A stretch of 64,000 nt of DNA from contig NZ_NTUP01000001.1 of assembly GCF_002561455.1 (NCBI RefSeq), positions 1 to 64,000 on the forward strand. Direction: 5' to 3'. The translations under genes and the position numbers were made by a program. The DNA comes from Bacillus sp. AFS015802. Lineage in GTDB: Bacteria > Bacillota > Bacilli > Bacillales > Bacillaceae_B. Shown here in pieces: positions 8,906-18,225 of the stretch; the stretch's first letter is position 1, and each line of letters starts with the position of its first letter. The notes beneath the pieces are model-generated. The model saw only the letters and a list, made by a program, of their open reading frames with translations, made no database searches and had not been told where the DNA came from.

Positions 8906-9348
8906 AATCGTCATATCCTCCCTTGTACAATACAATCCTCTTCCCGATTGTTTCTATTACTAACCTTCCCTGTTGTCAAAAAATGACTCATCCCTCCGAC
9001 ACACTAAAACAAAATAATAAAGATGACAATGCTGTTTTCATTAAGCTCTTTTCTTAAAGTTTGTTGCTATCTTAGAGAAGAAAGTGCTGGTTGATTTCCG
9101 CTCCAGGATGCTCGCTCCGTTCGTCCGCGGAAAGCGAAGCAATTCCCCTCACCATCCCTGCACACACTGATTGACAAAGCCTAGGCACAACATATGTTAA
9201 AAGCAACAATCTTTGCGAAAAGAGCCTTCCATAAGAAAAATCACCCTTCTTAAGTATACAGATATTTCCTACGTGTTTAAAACCCGAATCGTCCCTATTT
9301 CAAATCTTGAATAGGAGAGCATGTTTTTTCGAGGAAGTAAAGTAGAAA
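8906..9348. other. Non-coding region between antiporter and yojO
   Basis: This 440-base stretch has no ORF with a credible ribosome binding site. It holds the antiporter promoter region and, at 9043-9227, a MITE-like repeat described separately. Confidence 0.7.
9043..9227. repeat. MITE-like element with 26-bp imperfect terminal inverted repeats
   Basis: Positions 9043-9068 and the reverse complement of 9202-9227 agree at 22 of 26 bases. The interior (about 9073-9145) carries a GC-rich segment whose first 35-45 bases match, in reverse orientation, the repeat at 50600-50660. No coding capacity is visible. GC-rich elements of this type recur between genes in Bacillaceae; mobility is inferred. 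Confidence 0.7.
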
Positions 9349-9379
9349 AAGACGACTACAGCAACAGCGTAGTCGTCTT
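9349..9379 (-). terminator. Terminator of yojNO
   Basis: A perfect 11-bp stem (9349-9359 with 9369-9379) has a 9-base loop and T5 on the minus strand. Confidence 0.88.
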
Positions 9380-9389
9380 CTGAAATGAA

Positions 9390-11309
9390 TCATATACTTT
9401 TGTACAACAGTTTTCGGAGTAAAGGGAATAACACTTCGGGGAGTTCTTCCACATTGGAAACAAGGATGCTGTAATTCCCATAGATGTTTTGAATGGTCTT
9501 TCTTTGGTTCTCATCGATTTCACCGTTGGATAAAAAGACGTTAATGACTTCGATCCCTTGTTTTCTTGCATCCAAAACGGCTTCATGAGTATCGACGATT
9601 CCATTCTGCTCATACTCCATAGCTGCAGGCTCTCCATCGGAAAAGACAAGGAGGAATTTTTGTTTTTCATTCCGCCTAAGAATTCTCTCCGTCATTAAAC
9701 GGATGGCAAAACCATCCCGATTATCCTCTTCTGGTTGAAGCTGCATGATTTCTGAACCGCTGCCCGGCTTCAGGGATGACTGGAAATTCAATACGGGATT
9801 CATATAATTCGGCTGGCTGGTCTTGGTGGCACGATTGGTATCTTCCCAAAATCCGACTACTTCGTGTGGTACCCGGACGGATTTTAACGATTCATGAAAT
9901 AGTGTAATACCGAGCTTCGTTTGATCCATTTTGTCATACATGGATCCTGAACAATCGACAAGTAGAGAAAACACGGCATCTATTTCGGAGGAAGGATTCT
10001 GCTTTTTATAAAATAGTCTCGGATTGTCATCCGTGATGAACCTCAATAACTTTTTGTTCAGTCTTCCAAAGTGCAAATCGCTTCGAGGCTGGATGCGTTT
10101 ATGTTCCAATGTCTTCTCGATCATTTTCTGCAGTTTTTTCTGAAACGGGGCAACCAGCCCTTTATTGTGATGATAATCAAGTCTTTCTTCAGAGGTAGGG
10201 ACACTTGGGGTTATAAAGTGAGGGACGGCAAAGCGATTGTCTTTTCCATACTCACTTTCGCCACCTCCCGGCTCATCCCTCTCCTGTTCCTGAGCTTTCA
10301 TATTTTGGTACTGCTCCCTCTCTGTCTCTTTGGAGGATCCTTGTACCATCGCTAACGCCTGGTCCCCGTCATCCCCTTCACGGACCCCTTCACCCATCAG
10401 GTCGGACTGTGAACCTTGATCTACATCAAACTGCAGGAAGGATTCGCCCTTGTCACTTGTTTCCCTGTGCCAGGTACGGAATTCCTCATCGATCACTTCT
10501 TCGTCTCCGGTGCTTTCCTCTTCCAACACATCCTGATTCAAAAGAGGGTCTTTTCTTTTTAAATCGTCAAATGTTTCGTTGAACATTTCAGGAGAATCAT
10601 ACACGTCTTCAGGTAAATGGAAATATTCATTCAACATATCCTTTCGAACGATTTCATCCACCACTTCCACGATTTCCAAAGCGATTCCCGCTACATCCTT
10701 AGTCGAACGGGTTTCAAAGAAACGGGTGATCTGTCCATGAATAAATGGCATGGCTAAGTCAATATCCTCGTTGAGCTTAACCGGCTGTTCCAAAGGAGAT
10801 TGAGCATGTAGCAGAAGGAAGATGGTATTGAACAGGGCATCAGTAAACACACTTTTCGTCAAATTCACTTTAAGCTGGGCTTCAAAGTGCTGACGATATA
10901 ATTTCCTTCTTGTTTCAAAGGCTCTCTTTGTCCCTGGCCGTTTGGATTTACAAATTTCCTCCAGTCTTATTTCTTCCCCGATGACAAACAATTGCTTGGC
11001 AAATCGGGGAACTGAAGTGGATTTTACCTTTTCAATATAGTTGACCACTTCATCATTTTCTGTTTCATGAAGATTGCCAATCGTCCTCAGGTATATGTCA
11101 CTTTTCAATCCAAGAACTTCTTCATCCCTTAATCGATGATCCCAAAAATGACTGACGTAGACAGTTTCCTCTTTATAATCCAAATACGAGAATGGACCAT
11201 ACTTCAAGTTCATATCCGCATTTTTAGAGAGGGTCTTGGTGAGATCCGCCATTTCCATCACTAAAAAAGAATCGATGCCTTCATCATTAAATTGTATAAA
11301 TCGGTGCAT
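9390..11309 (-). CDS. yojO: VWA-domain protein, YojO-like partner of a MoxR ATPase
   Basis: A 639-residue protein whose last third is a von Willebrand A domain with an intact MIDAS motif (DCSGSM) and a later FSDGEP loop. The middle (about 270-370) is highly acidic and low-complexity. It pairs with the AAA+ ATPase just upstream, as YojN-YojO do in B. subtilis and NorQ-NorD or CbbQ-CbbO elsewhere, where the pair activates or inserts metal into target enzymes. The target here is unknown; no oxidoreductase is adjacent. I chose the ATG at 11309, 7 bases after GAGGG; an upstream ATG at 11327 would overlap the ATPase gene by 8 bases. Confidence 0.85.
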   Translation of the reverse strand: MHRFIQFNDEGIDSFLVMEMADLTKTLSKNADMNLKYGPFSYLDYKEETVYVSHFWDHRLRDEEVLGLKSDIYLRTIGNLHETENDEVVNYIEKVKSTSVPRFAKQLFVIGEEIRLEEICKSKRPGTKRAFETRRKLYRQHFEAQLKVNLTKSVFTDALFNTIFLLLHAQSPLEQPVKLNEDIDLAMPFIHGQITRFFETRSTKDVAGIALEIVEVVDEIVRKDMLNEYFHLPEDVYDSPEMFNETFDDLKRKDPLLNQDVLEEESTGDEEVIDEEFRTWHRETSDKGESFLQFDVDQGSQSDLMGEGVREGDDGDQALAMVQGSSKETEREQYQNMKAQEQERDEPGGGESEYGKDNRFAVPHFITPSVPTSEERLDYHHNKGLVAPFQKKLQKMIEKTLEHKRIQPRSDLHFGRLNKKLLRFITDDNPRLFYKKQNPSSEIDAVFSLLVDCSGSMYDKMDQTKLGITLFHESLKSVRVPHEVVGFWEDTNRATKTSQPNYMNPVLNFQSSLKPGSGSEIMQLQPEEDNRDGFAIRLMTERILRRNEKQKFLLVFSDGEPAAMEYEQNGIVDTHEAVLDARKQGIEVINVFLSNGEIDENQRKTIQNIYGNYSILVSNVEELPEVLFPLLRKLLYKSI

Positions 11310-11319
11310 TACAAATCCC

Positions 11320-12201
11320 TCATTCAAATAAGGTTTCTGCTATATTCATAATAGCTGCTTTTTCACGTTCATCTTCCAGTTTATCAACGATCCCCCTCTG
11401 TATAGCGCGCTTGGCGGGGAGGTACATTGCCAAGTCACAGGCATCGAGGAGAGCGCGTATGGAAGCCGCTTCTTCTGAAATTTGTCCATTCTTCACTTGG
11501 ATCAATAGATCTGATGACAGGTTGACAAATTGGCTGATGAGCTTCGGATCAGTCAGCTTACTTTGACTTTCGATGACAGCCTTTAACGTTTTCCCTTCAA
11601 TATAAGGGACATCTATGACAACAAAACGATTTTTCAGTGCCTCATTTAAAGGAACCGTTCCCACGTATCCTTCATTTATGGCCGCTACAACACCAAATGA
11701 AGGTGCAGCTTTCACGATTTCACCTGTAAATGGATTCGTTATACTTCTTCTGTAATCCAACACACCATTTAGAATCGGTAATGTTTCAGGCTTGGCCATA
11801 TTAATTTCATCGATATAGAGAAGGTGACCATTTTTCATTGCTTGAATCACTGGCCCTTCGATAAATTCAATGGTATTCTTTCCATCCCTTTCACTGATCG
11901 TTTTGTACCCCAGTAGTGCTTCCGCGTCTAAATCAACCGAGCAGTTAATACTGTGCATCGGTTGGGAGAATATAGATGATAATGTATCGGAGAGCTTTGT
12001 TTTCCCTGACCCAGTCGGTCCTTTAAGAAGGAGATTTTTGCCTATGGAGAGAGAAATGATACTGTCCTCGATGATATAATCTTCACTGGCCGTATACCCG
12101 CCCTCCCCAATCAATGAATGATGCTCAGTAGAAGCGAATGCTTGCTTTCTTTCATTTATGATATGGGTGACCGATTCCGGTAATTTTCTTTCCGTATTCA
12201 T
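11320..12201 (-). CDS. yojN: MoxR-family AAA+ ATPase, YojN-like
   Basis: A 293-residue AAA+ ATPase of the MoxR/NorQ type. Walker A is GPTGSGKT (61-68) and Walker B is LLYIDEIN (127-134); the sensor segment follows in the 160-200 range. MoxR proteins act as chaperones that remodel or activate metalloenzymes together with a VWA partner, here the downstream gene 10 bases away. The start at 12201 has AAAGGATG about 8 bases upstream; the ATG at 12225 lacks one. A cre-like sequence at 12245-12258 lies just upstream and may link the pair to carbon catabolite control. Confidence 0.88.
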   Translation of the reverse strand: MNTERKLPESVTHIINERKQAFASTEHHSLIGEGGYTASEDYIIEDSIISLSIGKNLLLKGPTGSGKTKLSDTLSSIFSQPMHSINCSVDLDAEALLGYKTISERDGKNTIEFIEGPVIQAMKNGHLLYIDEINMAKPETLPILNGVLDYRRSITNPFTGEIVKAAPSFGVVAAINEGYVGTVPLNEALKNRFVVIDVPYIEGKTLKAVIESQSKLTDPKLISQFVNLSSDLLIQVKNGQISEEAASIRALLDACDLAMYLPAKRAIQRGIVDKLEDEREKAAIMNIAETLFE

Positions 12202-12244
12202 GCTTTGACATCCTTTCCAATTCACATACTAGTCATTCTACATG

Positions 12245-12258
12245 TAATAGCGCTTACA
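12245..12258 (+). promoter_or_regulatory. Candidate cre (CcpA) site upstream of yojN
   Basis: This 14-mer matches the cre reference TGAAAGCGCTTACA at 11 positions, including the AGCGCTTACA part. It sits about 44 bases before the yojN start. Confidence 0.4.
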
Positions 12259-12331
12259 CTGCAAAGGGTCTGTCTATATTTTTTCCTGATTCTCAAGATC
12301 TATCAAATGAAGAGTCACCTTGTCATCAGAA

Positions 12332-12356
12332 AAAAACACCCTGATTGGGTGTTTTT
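12332..12356 (-). terminator. Terminator of the tandem GNAT gene
   Basis: A 10-bp stem (12332-12341 with 12347-12356) with a 5-base loop has A/T runs inside both arms, so it can act in both directions. The minus-strand acetyltransferase gene ends 7 bases away. Confidence 0.85.
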
Positions 12357-12362
12357 CGAGCT

Positions 12363-13268
12363 TTATACTTTCAAATCATATCGGGTGAATCCCCTAAACA
12401 CATACATACCCGCTTTTTGATAAACAATCGTGGCATCTGTGTAGCTGTCGCTGTCGACGGAAAGGGCTGCTGTTTTCATTCCACGCCCCTCAAGCTCCCA
12501 AAATGCATAGTAGAGTAAGAGGTGGGCCAGTCCATTACGGCGCAAATTTCTTTTGATCCCCAGATGAGTGACTTCGCCCATTTTGGTGTCATGATTGACA
12601 GAACAAAGGATAAATCCCACCAATTGGTCTCCATCCTTCAGAAGGTACCAGAGAGTCGGATCAAAGGAAGGGCGTAGAAACCGCTGCTTGAATTCTTCCA
12701 ATTCTGTCGGATGGTAATCAAAATGGTCTGAAAATACTTCTTCGAATAGTTCATGAAGATCATGGGTTTCGGTTGCGGGATTGAAGCTCGAAATCGTATA
12801 AGGAGAAGGGGTGGCCGGAATCGTCAAGTTTTCAAGATCCTTTTTCATCTGAAACCAATAACGGGTTGGAATAAAGCCGCATTCTTCAAATGCCCTCTTC
12901 TCTACTTCAAGGTTTGCAGATAAGATAAGCGTTTTCGTTTCATTACCCGTTTTTTTTCCGGATTTAGCGGAAGACACTAATTCATTAACCATTTCCACAA
13001 TATATCGATTCATTTGATCAGTAGGATTAGCCATAACCAAAGAGGGAAGACGATGATCCTTTTCTGTCAAAATGGAGATGGCTGCTAATTCGCCGTCATG
13101 CCATAGTCCCCGACGGTCACTTTCAGGGATCGACTTAAGCATCTCCTCTATTTCTTCTTCACTGGTTTGGATTTCTCCATACACATTTGATTCGTAGTCC
13201 ATAAACAGTTCAATCAGTGATGATCGGTCCTTTAACGTAAGCACTCGTATACTAAAAGATTCTTGCAT
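12363..13268 (-). CDS. Tandem GNAT-fold N-acetyltransferase
   Basis: A protein of 301 residues with two GNAT-like halves. The C-terminal half has the clearest acetyl-CoA signature (HLGIKRNLRRNGLAHLLL, about 240-257) and the closing beta-strand and helix with YQKAGM. The N-terminal half is degenerate. GNAT enzymes transfer acetyl from acetyl-CoA to amines on small molecules or proteins; the substrate is unknown. The ATG at 13268 follows GGAGAGGG closely, and I prefer it to the start of the longer ORF at 13343. It is monocistronic with its own terminator. Confidence 0.78.
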   Translation of the reverse strand: MQESFSIRVLTLKDRSSLIELFMDYESNVYGEIQTSEEEIEEMLKSIPESDRRGLWHDGELAAISILTEKDHRLPSLVMANPTDQMNRYIVEMVNELVSSAKSGKKTGNETKTLILSANLEVEKRAFEECGFIPTRYWFQMKKDLENLTIPATPSPYTISSFNPATETHDLHELFEEVFSDHFDYHPTELEEFKQRFLRPSFDPTLWYLLKDGDQLVGFILCSVNHDTKMGEVTHLGIKRNLRRNGLAHLLLYYAFWELEGRGMKTAALSVDSDSYTDATIVYQKAGMYVFRGFTRYDLKV

Positions 13269-13387
13269 TTTCCCTCTCCCCATCCATTCCAACTTTTCAA
13301 ACCCTCTTAAACCGTGCGATAAATAACTAAAACTAAAAGACAAAGAATTAAAACCATAGAAAGGACTCCTGAACGGATATTAAAAAA

Positions 13388-13424
13388 AGCTGATTCCTTC
13401 CCCCGTTTAGAGAAGAAATCAGCT
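13388..13424 (-). terminator. Terminator of the DUF6501 gene
   Basis: An 8-bp stem (13388-13395 with 13417-13424) has a long loop and T7 on the minus strand. Confidence 0.8.
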
Positions 13425-13435
13425 GGGTGGATGGG

Positions 13436-13639
13436 TTAGACTTCTTCAAAGTATTCTTTGTAGAAGCCACCCATTTTGCCACTTTCATCAATGACGAAAT
13501 AATATTCTTCGGATTCGTTTTTCACTTCGTATTCTTTTCCAACCGTCAGAACATTTGCCACTGTATATTTCTTTGCGTCCGTATGTACACACTTTACCTT
13601 TTTATTCGTATGATGCTCCGTCCAAGTTTTATGGATCAC
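13436..13639 (-). CDS. DUF6501 family small protein
   Basis: A 67-residue soluble protein containing the VKCVHTDAKKY and GGFYKEYFEEV stretches I associate with the DUF6501 family of Bacillaceae. The start is GTG, placed by an AAAGGAGG site 10 bases upstream. The fold is probably a small beta-barrel, judged from alternating hydrophobic residues. No function is known to me, and the flanking genes are unrelated. Confidence 0.8.
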   Translation of the reverse strand: MIHKTWTEHHTNKKVKCVHTDAKKYTVANVLTVGKEYEVKNESEEYYFVIDESGKMGGFYKEYFEEV

Positions 13640-13873
13640 GCCAATATCCTCCTTTTAATTAGAACTATGCTACTAGTATATTCTTACATAACCATTAGTT
13701 CAACTACTATCTAATGTGGAAAGTCGGTGGAACTCAAACATTTCATTTTCTACATATCCTGTTGATGAAACCACAAAACACCGTTTTCTGTCGATATACT
13801 TAGAAATCTGTCACTTCCAGCACTATCTATGGTATATTATAGGAGATCATCAGTTTGGAGAGGTTCGATACCA

Positions 13874-14203
13874 ATGAAAAAAGGATTAACCAAAATGGGA
13901 ATAGTCTTTTCGGTTATTATGGTCTTTTATATGACTACACACCGGCCAAATGAAGAACAGTTTTACTCATGGCTCTTGAATGAACATCATATCGAATGTC
14001 ATAAGTCGATTACCTGTACAAAGACATTGGATGGGAACTCTTACACGACCCTGATCGAAACCGGCTCAAATATTAAGAATGAATATTTGCTATTTAATAC
14101 GATCGGCAAGATCTATGAAGATGAGGATGGCTCAAGGATAACCGTTAAAGCGATGGGTGTGTTCGGGAAGTATATTACGATCATGATAGAAGAACAAGGC
14201 TGA
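13874..14203 (+). CDS. Small membrane-anchored or secreted protein of unknown function
   Basis: A 109-residue protein with an N-terminal hydrophobic segment (about 8-22) and an extracytoplasmic part that has two nearby cysteines (HIECHKSITC), possibly a disulfide. I do not recognise a family. The ATG at 13874 lies 9 bases after GAGAGG; the ORF extends further upstream without a ribosome binding site. Its stop codon lies within the following terminator stem, so the unit is a single gene. Confidence 0.6.
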   Translation: MKKGLTKMGIVFSVIMVFYMTTHRPNEEQFYSWLLNEHHIECHKSITCTKTLDGNSYTTLIETGSNIKNEYLLFNTIGKIYEDEDGSRITVKAMGVFGKYITIMIEEQG

Positions 14204-14235
14204 TGGAAAAGGGGAAATGTCCATCAGTCTTTTAT
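14200..14235 (+). terminator. Terminator overlapping the stop codon
   Basis: An 8-bp stem (14200-14207 with 14220-14227) is followed by a T-rich run; the upstream arm includes the TGA. Confidence 0.8.
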
Positions 14236-14861
14236 TATTTACGATACCGCACTTTTTTCCATTTTGGTGAAGGAGTGCCTTTTTTCATGGTGATAACGAG
14301 CCCATATAGAATCATTGCCATCAATAGTATAGCGAAGAAGATCCCTGCTTTCACGCTCACGTCCTCTAATATCCGCTGAAAACTCTTAGGGAAATATCGT
14401 CCGATCTGAAAGTAGATCGTTCCCCAGACGAAAGCGGAAGGAAGGGCAAAAAGGAGGAATTTCATAAGGGAGATCCCTTTTGAGGCACCTGCAATATATG
14501 GCATAAATAATCGAACCCCGGGAATAAAGTAGCTGAACGAGATCGCCAGAGGACCGTATTTATTTAGCCAAAGCTCCCCATTTTGAATCAATTTTTTGGA
14601 TTTATCCCCATTTAACATTCTAGCCGTAACCCTTGTGCCAAAATACCTTCCATTCAAAAATGCAAGGATTCCGTAAGAGATCAATCCACTATACATAAAG
14701 AAAAAAGAGGTGTACGGGTTAAAGTGTCTCCATTCAGAAAGATACCCCGCTAAAGCTGCAGCAAGTTCGTTCGGTACGGGTAAACCCAAAAAAACTACCC
14801 AACTAAAAAGGAACATGGCTATATAGCCAAATTGATCTACCAATTGAAGTAAAACGTCCAT
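14235..14861 (-). CDS. DedA family membrane protein
   Basis: A 208-residue integral membrane protein of the DedA/VTT family with about five membrane segments. The motifs FLGLPVPNELAAA near the N-terminus and SYFIPGVRLFMPYIAGA (about 110-126) are family hallmarks, including the re-entrant loop arginine. Members of this family have been implicated in flipping undecaprenyl phosphate or other polar lipids; which lipid applies here cannot be told. The ATG at 14861 is 6 bases after AAGAGG. It is a single gene. Confidence 0.9.
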   Translation of the reverse strand: MDVLLQLVDQFGYIAMFLFSWVVFLGLPVPNELAAALAGYLSEWRHFNPYTSFFFMYSGLISYGILAFLNGRYFGTRVTARMLNGDKSKKLIQNGELWLNKYGPLAISFSYFIPGVRLFMPYIAGASKGISLMKFLLFALPSAFVWGTIYFQIGRYFPKSFQRILEDVSVKAGIFFAILLMAMILYGLVITMKKGTPSPKWKKVRYRK

Positions 14862-14979
14862 CACACACCTCTTTTCACCTTGTGAATGTTGGGTCCTGAA
14901 ACCTTGGTAAGAGTTAATAAAATACCCTGATCGCGTAAAGTGAAAACCACTCGGAATCCCGCGTCTAAAGCCTTTTCTT

Positions 14980-15849
14980 TTAACTAAGCAGGTTCTGTAC
15001 CTGATCTTTCGTCATACCGATATCCAATAATTGTTTCTGCAGCTTTTCATGGTAGGACCTGCTTACATGTGGACGGCTGCCGCGAAGGATTTCCCTTGCA
15101 TAATGATCGGGAGGGCACGTTTCATCATATTTCCCCTTCACAATAAACGTCAATACATCTTTATACGGCTTACCCCCTATGACAACGTCAATGAAAGCTG
15201 CCCTATACCACCCCGGGGTTACCCCCTCCCTCGTAAACAGGTATTCTACTGCCTCCTTGGGGATATCATATACGACACCCTCCATGGTCCCCCCATCTTC
15301 CATGATGTCACCGCGACCTCCATCATGTACCTGGAAAAGATACTTCATCGTGTAACCCTTTAATACACCTGCACCCAGGCATTTCTTGAAATGCTGATCT
15401 ACACCGGCTTTTATAAAACGATCGTCATCCATGCAGGAGCCGTATGCAAAATAAAGGGTTCTTTCAGGATTACTCTTTAGATATTGATGCACTTTCCAAT
15501 CTCCCGAAGGAATTTCTTCTTGTAATAAGGCTTCGTTTTCAGAATAATAAACAAACGCTTCTTGAACACCGGTATCCGTTGTCACTTGTTTGAGCTTCCG
15601 GATATAAAGGTTGTCTTCCCGACCCTCCAGAAAATCCTCGAGTTCATCAACTCTCGCTAAAATGTCAGGGTTAATCTTATATAATTCTCCATAGACTTTA
15701 CCATTGCCTTCTTTAAGGGCGGGAAAACCTCTATTGGTTTCATATAGAACCCCATCTGCCCACGCTTGTTCCCGGACTAATGAAGCTTCCTTTAACAACG
15801 TGTGATTGCTTTCATGTCTTCTTAACGTGCCATAAACAAAAACGTACAT
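14980..15849 (-). CDS. ykqA: Gamma-glutamylcyclotransferase-like protein, YkqA type
   Basis: A 289-residue protein with two consecutive gamma-glutamylcyclotransferase-like (AIG2/GGCT) domains. The first begins VYGTLR (4-9) with the conserved glycine loop; the second begins FAYGSCM near residue 135. Length and two-domain plan match YkqA of B. subtilis. GGCT domains release 5-oxoproline from gamma-glutamyl amines, but activity of this branch is unproven. The ATG at 15849 follows GGAAGGGG with good spacing; the ORF start at 15876 has none. Confidence 0.82.
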   Translation of the reverse strand: MYVFVYGTLRRHESNHTLLKEASLVREQAWADGVLYETNRGFPALKEGNGKVYGELYKINPDILARVDELEDFLEGREDNLYIRKLKQVTTDTGVQEAFVYYSENEALLQEEIPSGDWKVHQYLKSNPERTLYFAYGSCMDDDRFIKAGVDQHFKKCLGAGVLKGYTMKYLFQVHDGGRGDIMEDGGTMEGVVYDIPKEAVEYLFTREGVTPGWYRAAFIDVVIGGKPYKDVLTFIVKGKYDETCPPDHYAREILRGSRPHVSRSYHEKLQKQLLDIGMTKDQVQNLLS

Positions 15850-15979
15850 GATGTAACCCCTTCCGATTGTTAACATAACATTATTACAGTTAATCTAGCA
15901 CACTGTCTTTTTTTTATTTTATCAAATGATCTATGAAATTCCAGTTATTCTGCTCTTATTATACGAATATTCTTAAACA

Positions 15980-16016
15980 AAAAGGACATTCCTCTTTGTA
16001 TGGGAATGTCCTTTTT
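15980..16016 (-). terminator. Terminator of yngI
   Basis: A 13-bp stem (15980-15992 with 16003-16015) has a 10-base loop and T runs at both ends. Confidence 0.9.
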
Positions 16017-16017
16017 C

Positions 16018-16031
16018 AGGAAGCGCTTTCA
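16018..16031 (-). promoter_or_regulatory. cre-like sequence 3' of yngI
   Basis: On the minus strand it reads TGAAAGCGCTTCCT, matching the cre core. It lies between the yngI stop and its terminator, an unusual place, so it may be chance or act as a roadblock. Confidence 0.3.
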
Positions 16032-16040
16032 ATTATTTAA

Positions 16041-17681
16041 TTATTTTTCTATTGCTGTTTGCTTCGCCTGCTCTCGTAATCTGAACTTTTGGATTTTCCC
16101 CGATGCAGTCATTGGGTAGGAATCTGTAAATTCAATATACCTGGGAATCTTATGTCGGGAGATCTTACCGGTACAATACTCTCTGAATTCTTCAGAAGTC
16201 GCGGTTTGGCCTTCCTTCAAAATGATCCAGGCCATGACCTCTTCCCCGTACACCTCATCAGGAATACCAATGACCTGGACATCCAGAACCTTTGGATGGG
16301 AATAAAGGAATTCTTCAATTTCTCTCGGATAAATATTCTCACCGCCTCGAATGATCATATCTTTTAATCTTCCGGTAATCCTGCAATATCCGTGTTCATC
16401 CATTACCGCCAAATCACCGGTATGAAGCCAGCCTTCTTCATCAATGGCAAGCCTCGTAGCCTCTTCATTCTTATAGTACCCTTTCATGACATGATACCCA
16501 CGGGTACACAATTCTCCCTGGACCCCATGCGGTACTTCCCGGTCCGACCCGGGTTCTACAATTTTCACTTCGACGTTTGGCAGTGATTTCCCTACCGTTT
16601 CGACCTTTAATTCAATCGGATCGTGAGTACGTGTCTGGGTGATCACAGGTGAAGACTCCGTCTGGCCATAGGCAATCGTAATTTCATCTGCTCCCATTTT
16701 GTCCATGACTCCTTTCATCACTTCAATGGGGCAATTACTTCCTGCCATGATACCGGTGCGAAGATGAGAAAGATCGTATTGATCGAAGTCCGGAAGATTC
16801 AATTCGGAAATGAACATGGTCGGTACCCCATGGAGGGCCGTGCACTTTTCATCCTGTACGGTCTTGAGGACCTCCCTTGGATCGAATTCCTGTAACGGAA
16901 CCATTGTAGCTCCTACGGACACGCATGCAAGAACGCCTAACACACATCCGAAGCAATGAAAAAAAGGAACCGGGATACACAAACGGTCTTCTTGACCAAG
17001 TCTCATACACCCGGCAATATTATACCCGTTGTTGACGATATTCGAGTGTGTGAGCATGACACCCTTCGGAAAGCCCGTTGTCCCTGATGTATACTGCATA
17101 TTGATGACGTCTAGGGGAGATAGGCTCGAAAGTCTTTTATCGAGCTCCTGTTCATCCATTTCTTTCCCTCTGTCCATAATATCCTGCCAGCCATATGTAC
17201 CCGGATAGGAATTCTCCCCTAAAACAATGACATTCTTTAAGAAAGGAAGTTTTGAACTCTTTAAATTCCCTGGCTCGGAAGATTTCAATTCCGGGCAGAT
17301 TTCATAGAGCATATCTATATAAGAAGCTCCTCTGAATCCTTCCATCAAAATAATCGTCTGACTGTCAGATTGCTTTAATAAATACTCTAATTCCGCCGTC
17401 CGGTAATTAGTGTTCACGGTTACCAGGACTGCCCCCATTTTCCCTGTCGCGAACTGGCTCACTAACCACTCAGGTGTGTTGGATGCCCATATGGCAATAT
17501 GGTCCCCTTTATTGATACCCAGGTTCATAAGTCCCTTTGCCGCCTGTCTGCACAGTTGATTAAACCTGTGATAAGACCATCTTAACCCCCTGTCTGCATA
17601 TACAACCGCTTCAACGTCAGGTTGAATCCTTGCTTTTTCTTCGAGAAGATCTCCTACTGTAGTGTGTAAAATCTCCGACAA
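16041..17681 (-). CDS. yngI: Acyl-CoA synthetase (AMP-forming), YngI-like
   Basis: A 546-residue member of the ANL superfamily that activates carboxylic or fatty acids with ATP and CoA. The P-loop [11 protein letters not shown], the GQTESSP motif, the [19 protein letters not shown] hinge region and the C-terminal catalytic lysine (TASGKIQK) are all present. Length and sequence align along the whole of B. subtilis YngI. The start should be TTG at 17681: AAAGGGGG lies 8 bases before it, and it aligns with the YngI N-terminus, whereas the ATG at 17708 has only a distant site. No other beta-oxidation genes are adjacent. Confidence 0.92.
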   Translation of the reverse strand: MSEILHTTVGDLLEEKARIQPDVEAVVYADRGLRWSYHRFNQLCRQAAKGLMNLGINKGDHIAIWASNTPEWLVSQFATGKMGAVLVTVNTNYRTAELEYLLKQSDSQTIILMEGFRGASYIDMLYEICPELKSSEPGNLKSSKLPFLKNVIVLGENSYPGTYGWQDIMDRGKEMDEQELDKRLSSLSPLDVINMQYTSGTTGFPKGVMLTHSNIVNNGYNIAGCMRLGQEDRLCIPVPFFHCFGCVLGVLACVSVGATMVPLQEFDPREVLKTVQDEKCTALHGVPTMFISELNLPDFDQYDLSHLRTGIMAGSNCPIEVMKGVMDKMGADEITIAYGQTESSPVITQTRTHDPIELKVETVGKSLPNVEVKIVEPGSDREVPHGVQGELCTRGYHVMKGYYKNEEATRLAIDEEGWLHTGDLAVMDEHGYCRITGRLKDMIIRGGENIYPREIEEFLYSHPKVLDVQVIGIPDEVYGEEVMAWIILKEGQTATSEEFREYCTGKISRHKIPRYIEFTDSYPMTASGKIQKFRLREQAKQTAIEK

Positions 17682-18059
17682 ATGAATATCCCCCTTTAAC
17701 TGAACCATATTAAGCTAGGAACCTTTCATGCCTTTGCAACCGAAGAGGTAGAATTTCAGTCCCTTATTCGTGTATATTATCATAAAAATGGAAATATTCA
17801 AACTAGTTTACCCCTTTTGTTTAATGGGGTTCCACTTCCACTATTGGGGACCCCTGCAGCATGTGGCAGGATTGAAAATATCCAAACTATATTGTATAGA
17901 CAATAATCGCCTATCTTAAACCAATTTCAACAAAATAACTAAAAATACAACTTTAGACGTAATTTATGAAAAAACTCTTTTCAAATGTGTGGTTTCTATG
18001 TAAAATAAATAGAAAATATAGAAAATTCTATATTTTATACATTTCCTGGGAGGTTGGTC
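17682..18059. other. Non-coding region between yngI and the Sda-like gene
   Basis: This region holds the divergent promoters. The only strong structure is the palindrome at 18013-18036. An AT-rich TAATAT-like box on the minus strand near 17780 may serve yngI. No additional ORF is supported. Confidence 0.6.
18013..18036. promoter_or_regulatory. 24-bp palindrome upstream of the Sda-like gene
   Basis: A perfect 11-bp inverted repeat (18013-18023 with 18026-18036) has a 2-base spacer. It ends 23 bases before the start codon and just before the ribosome binding site. It may be a repressor operator or an mRNA 5' hairpin; no known box fits. Confidence 0.6.
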
Positions 18060-18194
18060 ATGAAAATCTTAAGTAATGAACAGTTGGTGGCAGCTTATCG
18101 TGATGCTGAGAAACAAGGGAATGATCAGGACTGGATTTCGCTTCTTAAGAAAGAAATTCGTAACCGTGGATTGAAACCTTTTAGGAAATCTTGA
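18060..18194 (+). CDS. sda: Sda-like sporulation checkpoint protein
   Basis: A 44-residue protein predicted to form two helices, the antiparallel hairpin of Sda. The pattern LSNEQLVAAY (4-13), then D/W-I-x-L-L (24-29) and EIRNRGL (32-38), matches B. subtilis Sda (46 residues) at corresponding positions. Sda binds the histidine kinase KinA and blocks entry into sporulation when DNA replication is disturbed. GGGAGG lies 7-8 bases before the ATG. I do not see clear DnaA boxes upstream, which control B. subtilis sda; a 24-bp palindrome is there instead. Identification rests on a short alignment made from memory. Confidence 0.75.
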   Translation: MKILSNEQLVAAYRDAEKQGNDQDWISLLKKEIRNRGLKPFRKS

Positions 18195-18225
18195 CAAAAG
18201 TTAAAACAACTCATAATTCTGGCTT

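Noticed and set aside
18060-18194. Reading the 44-aa ORF as a SinI- or Spo0E-like protein
   Set aside because: It lacks the SQELD motif of Spo0E and the SinI dimerisation pattern; the Leu/Glu/Arg spacing fits Sda better.
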